Shown: piece by piece, positions 5,820-5,946 of the stretch
How the letters are laid out: each line of letters opens with the position of its first letter
Numbering within the stretch: the stretch's first letter is position 1
Assembly: GCA_965658595.1 (NCBI GenBank)
Contig: CBFHSW010000012.1
Coordinates: 1-5,946, forward strand
Reading direction: 5' to 3'
Length of the DNA stretch: 5,946 bases
From: UBA1858 sp965658595
GTDB lineage: Bacteria > Pseudomonadota > Gammaproteobacteria > UBA4575
Program-made: the position numbers and the translations under genes
The notes under the pieces: model-generated
The model's database searches: none
The model's input: the letters and a program-made list of their open reading frames with translations, nothing else
What the model was told of the DNA's origin: nothing

Positions 5820-5879
5820 CAAAAAAAAGCCAGCATGATAATGCTGGCTAAGCTCTTAACTACAAGAGGAGGAGGTTAT
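5820..5879 (-). ncRNA. structured 3' UTR with an anti-SD-like CCUCCUCC motif, possible 3'-derived sRNA
   Basis: Read on the minus strand, the stop codon is followed within about four bases by CCTCCTCC (5875-5868). Next come a 5-bp hairpin CTCTT/AAGAG (5868-5853) and the strong terminator. C-rich CCUCC loops that pair with ribosome-binding sites are known from proteobacterial sRNAs such as the CcsR/'cuckoo' family. Here the motif sits just before the hairpin rather than wholly in a loop. The sequence layout fits a 3' UTR-derived sRNA, but this is inference; it may simply be an untranslated tail. Confidence 0.22.
5821..5849 (-). terminator. intrinsic terminator of the minus-strand gene at the right edge
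   Basis: A perfect 9-bp stem, AGCCAGCAT (5828-5836) and ATGCTGGCT (5841-5849) with a GATA loop, is preceded by an A-run on the plus strand (5821-5828), i.e. eight U residues after the hairpin on the minus strand. It lies 30 bases past the stop codon at 5880. On the plus strand there is no T-tract, so cbbQ transcripts may pass through it. Confidence 0.88.
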
Positions 5880-5946
5880 TTAGAACAAGGCAACCGCGAT
5901 TGCGAATGTTGCGGCTAATGTCACGATTAGTGCAAATGTCTCGATT
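5880..5946 (-). CDS. C-terminal end of an unidentified small hydrophobic protein (partial)
   Basis: On the minus strand a frame enters from the window edge and stops at TAA 5882-5880. It gives 21 residues that begin I-E-T-F-A-L and end AIAVALF, almost wholly hydrophobic apart from one Glu and a few Thr. This looks like a membrane helix at the extreme C-terminus. The strong minus-strand terminator 30 bases downstream supports a real gene end here. A Glu followed by a hydrophobic helix to the end is loosely reminiscent of ATP-synthase c-type (proteolipid) subunits, but the typical C-terminal NPF-like ending is absent, so I do not assign it. The other minus frames give a polar, Arg/Asn-rich peptide or no comparable signal. 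Confidence 0.55.
   Translation of the reverse strand, partial: IETFALIVTLAATFAIAVALF

Noticed and set aside
5867..5946. GGAGGAGG on the plus strand as the ribosome site of a gene running off the right edge
   Set aside because: The nearest ATG (5906) is about 30 bases away, too far, and the minus strand has a hydrophobic frame followed by a proper terminator.

Overview
The window is a compact, mostly single-copy stretch of bacterial chromosome. Base composition is moderate to slightly AT-rich (judged by eye, not computed). The best guess for the host is a gammaproteobacterium (or betaproteobacterium) with an autotrophic lifestyle. This rests on a CbbQ/NorQ-type AAA+ ATPase (a RuBisCO-activase or nitric-oxide-reductase accessory family), a DUF2288 protein and a TIGR02281-type membrane-anchored aspartic protease. 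The last two families are common in Proteobacteria. No tRNA, rRNA, IS element, phage gene or CRISPR array is visible.

Left block (1-961): a possible tail of an upstream gene ends at 54. It is followed by an inverted repeat just ahead of a small DUF2288 gene (101-412, +). That gene converges, with only 15 bp between stops, on a single-pass membrane retropepsin-like protease (428-949, -). A 480-490 bp AT-rich non-coding region follows (about 950-1441). It holds three TAAACATGA repeats, a 16-bp palindrome and a possible promoter.

Central block (1442-2846): two consecutive plus-strand genes, each with a clear Shine-Dalgarno, encode divergent GST-fold paralogues of 184 and 252 aa. They form an apparent operon closed by a strong bidirectional terminator (2816-2846). 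The first paralogue lacks the usual N-terminal active-site region.

Right block (2893-5946): a 617-aa acetolactate synthase large subunit (ilvB, -) without an adjacent ilvN is divergently arranged with a cbbQ-like AAA+ ATPase (4978-5802, +) across a 231-bp spacer. No cbbO/norD partner follows cbbQ. Instead a minus-strand gene enters from the right edge. Only its hydrophobic C-terminus is present, followed by a CCUCCUCC-containing 3' UTR and an intrinsic terminator. The genes do not form one pathway: ilvB serves branched-chain amino acid synthesis, CbbQ remodels a metabolic enzyme, and the GST pair has no assignable substrate. The less ordinary elements are the GST pair with its repeat-bearing upstream region, the orphan cbbQ, the divergent ilvB active-site signatures and the anti-SD-like 3' UTR.
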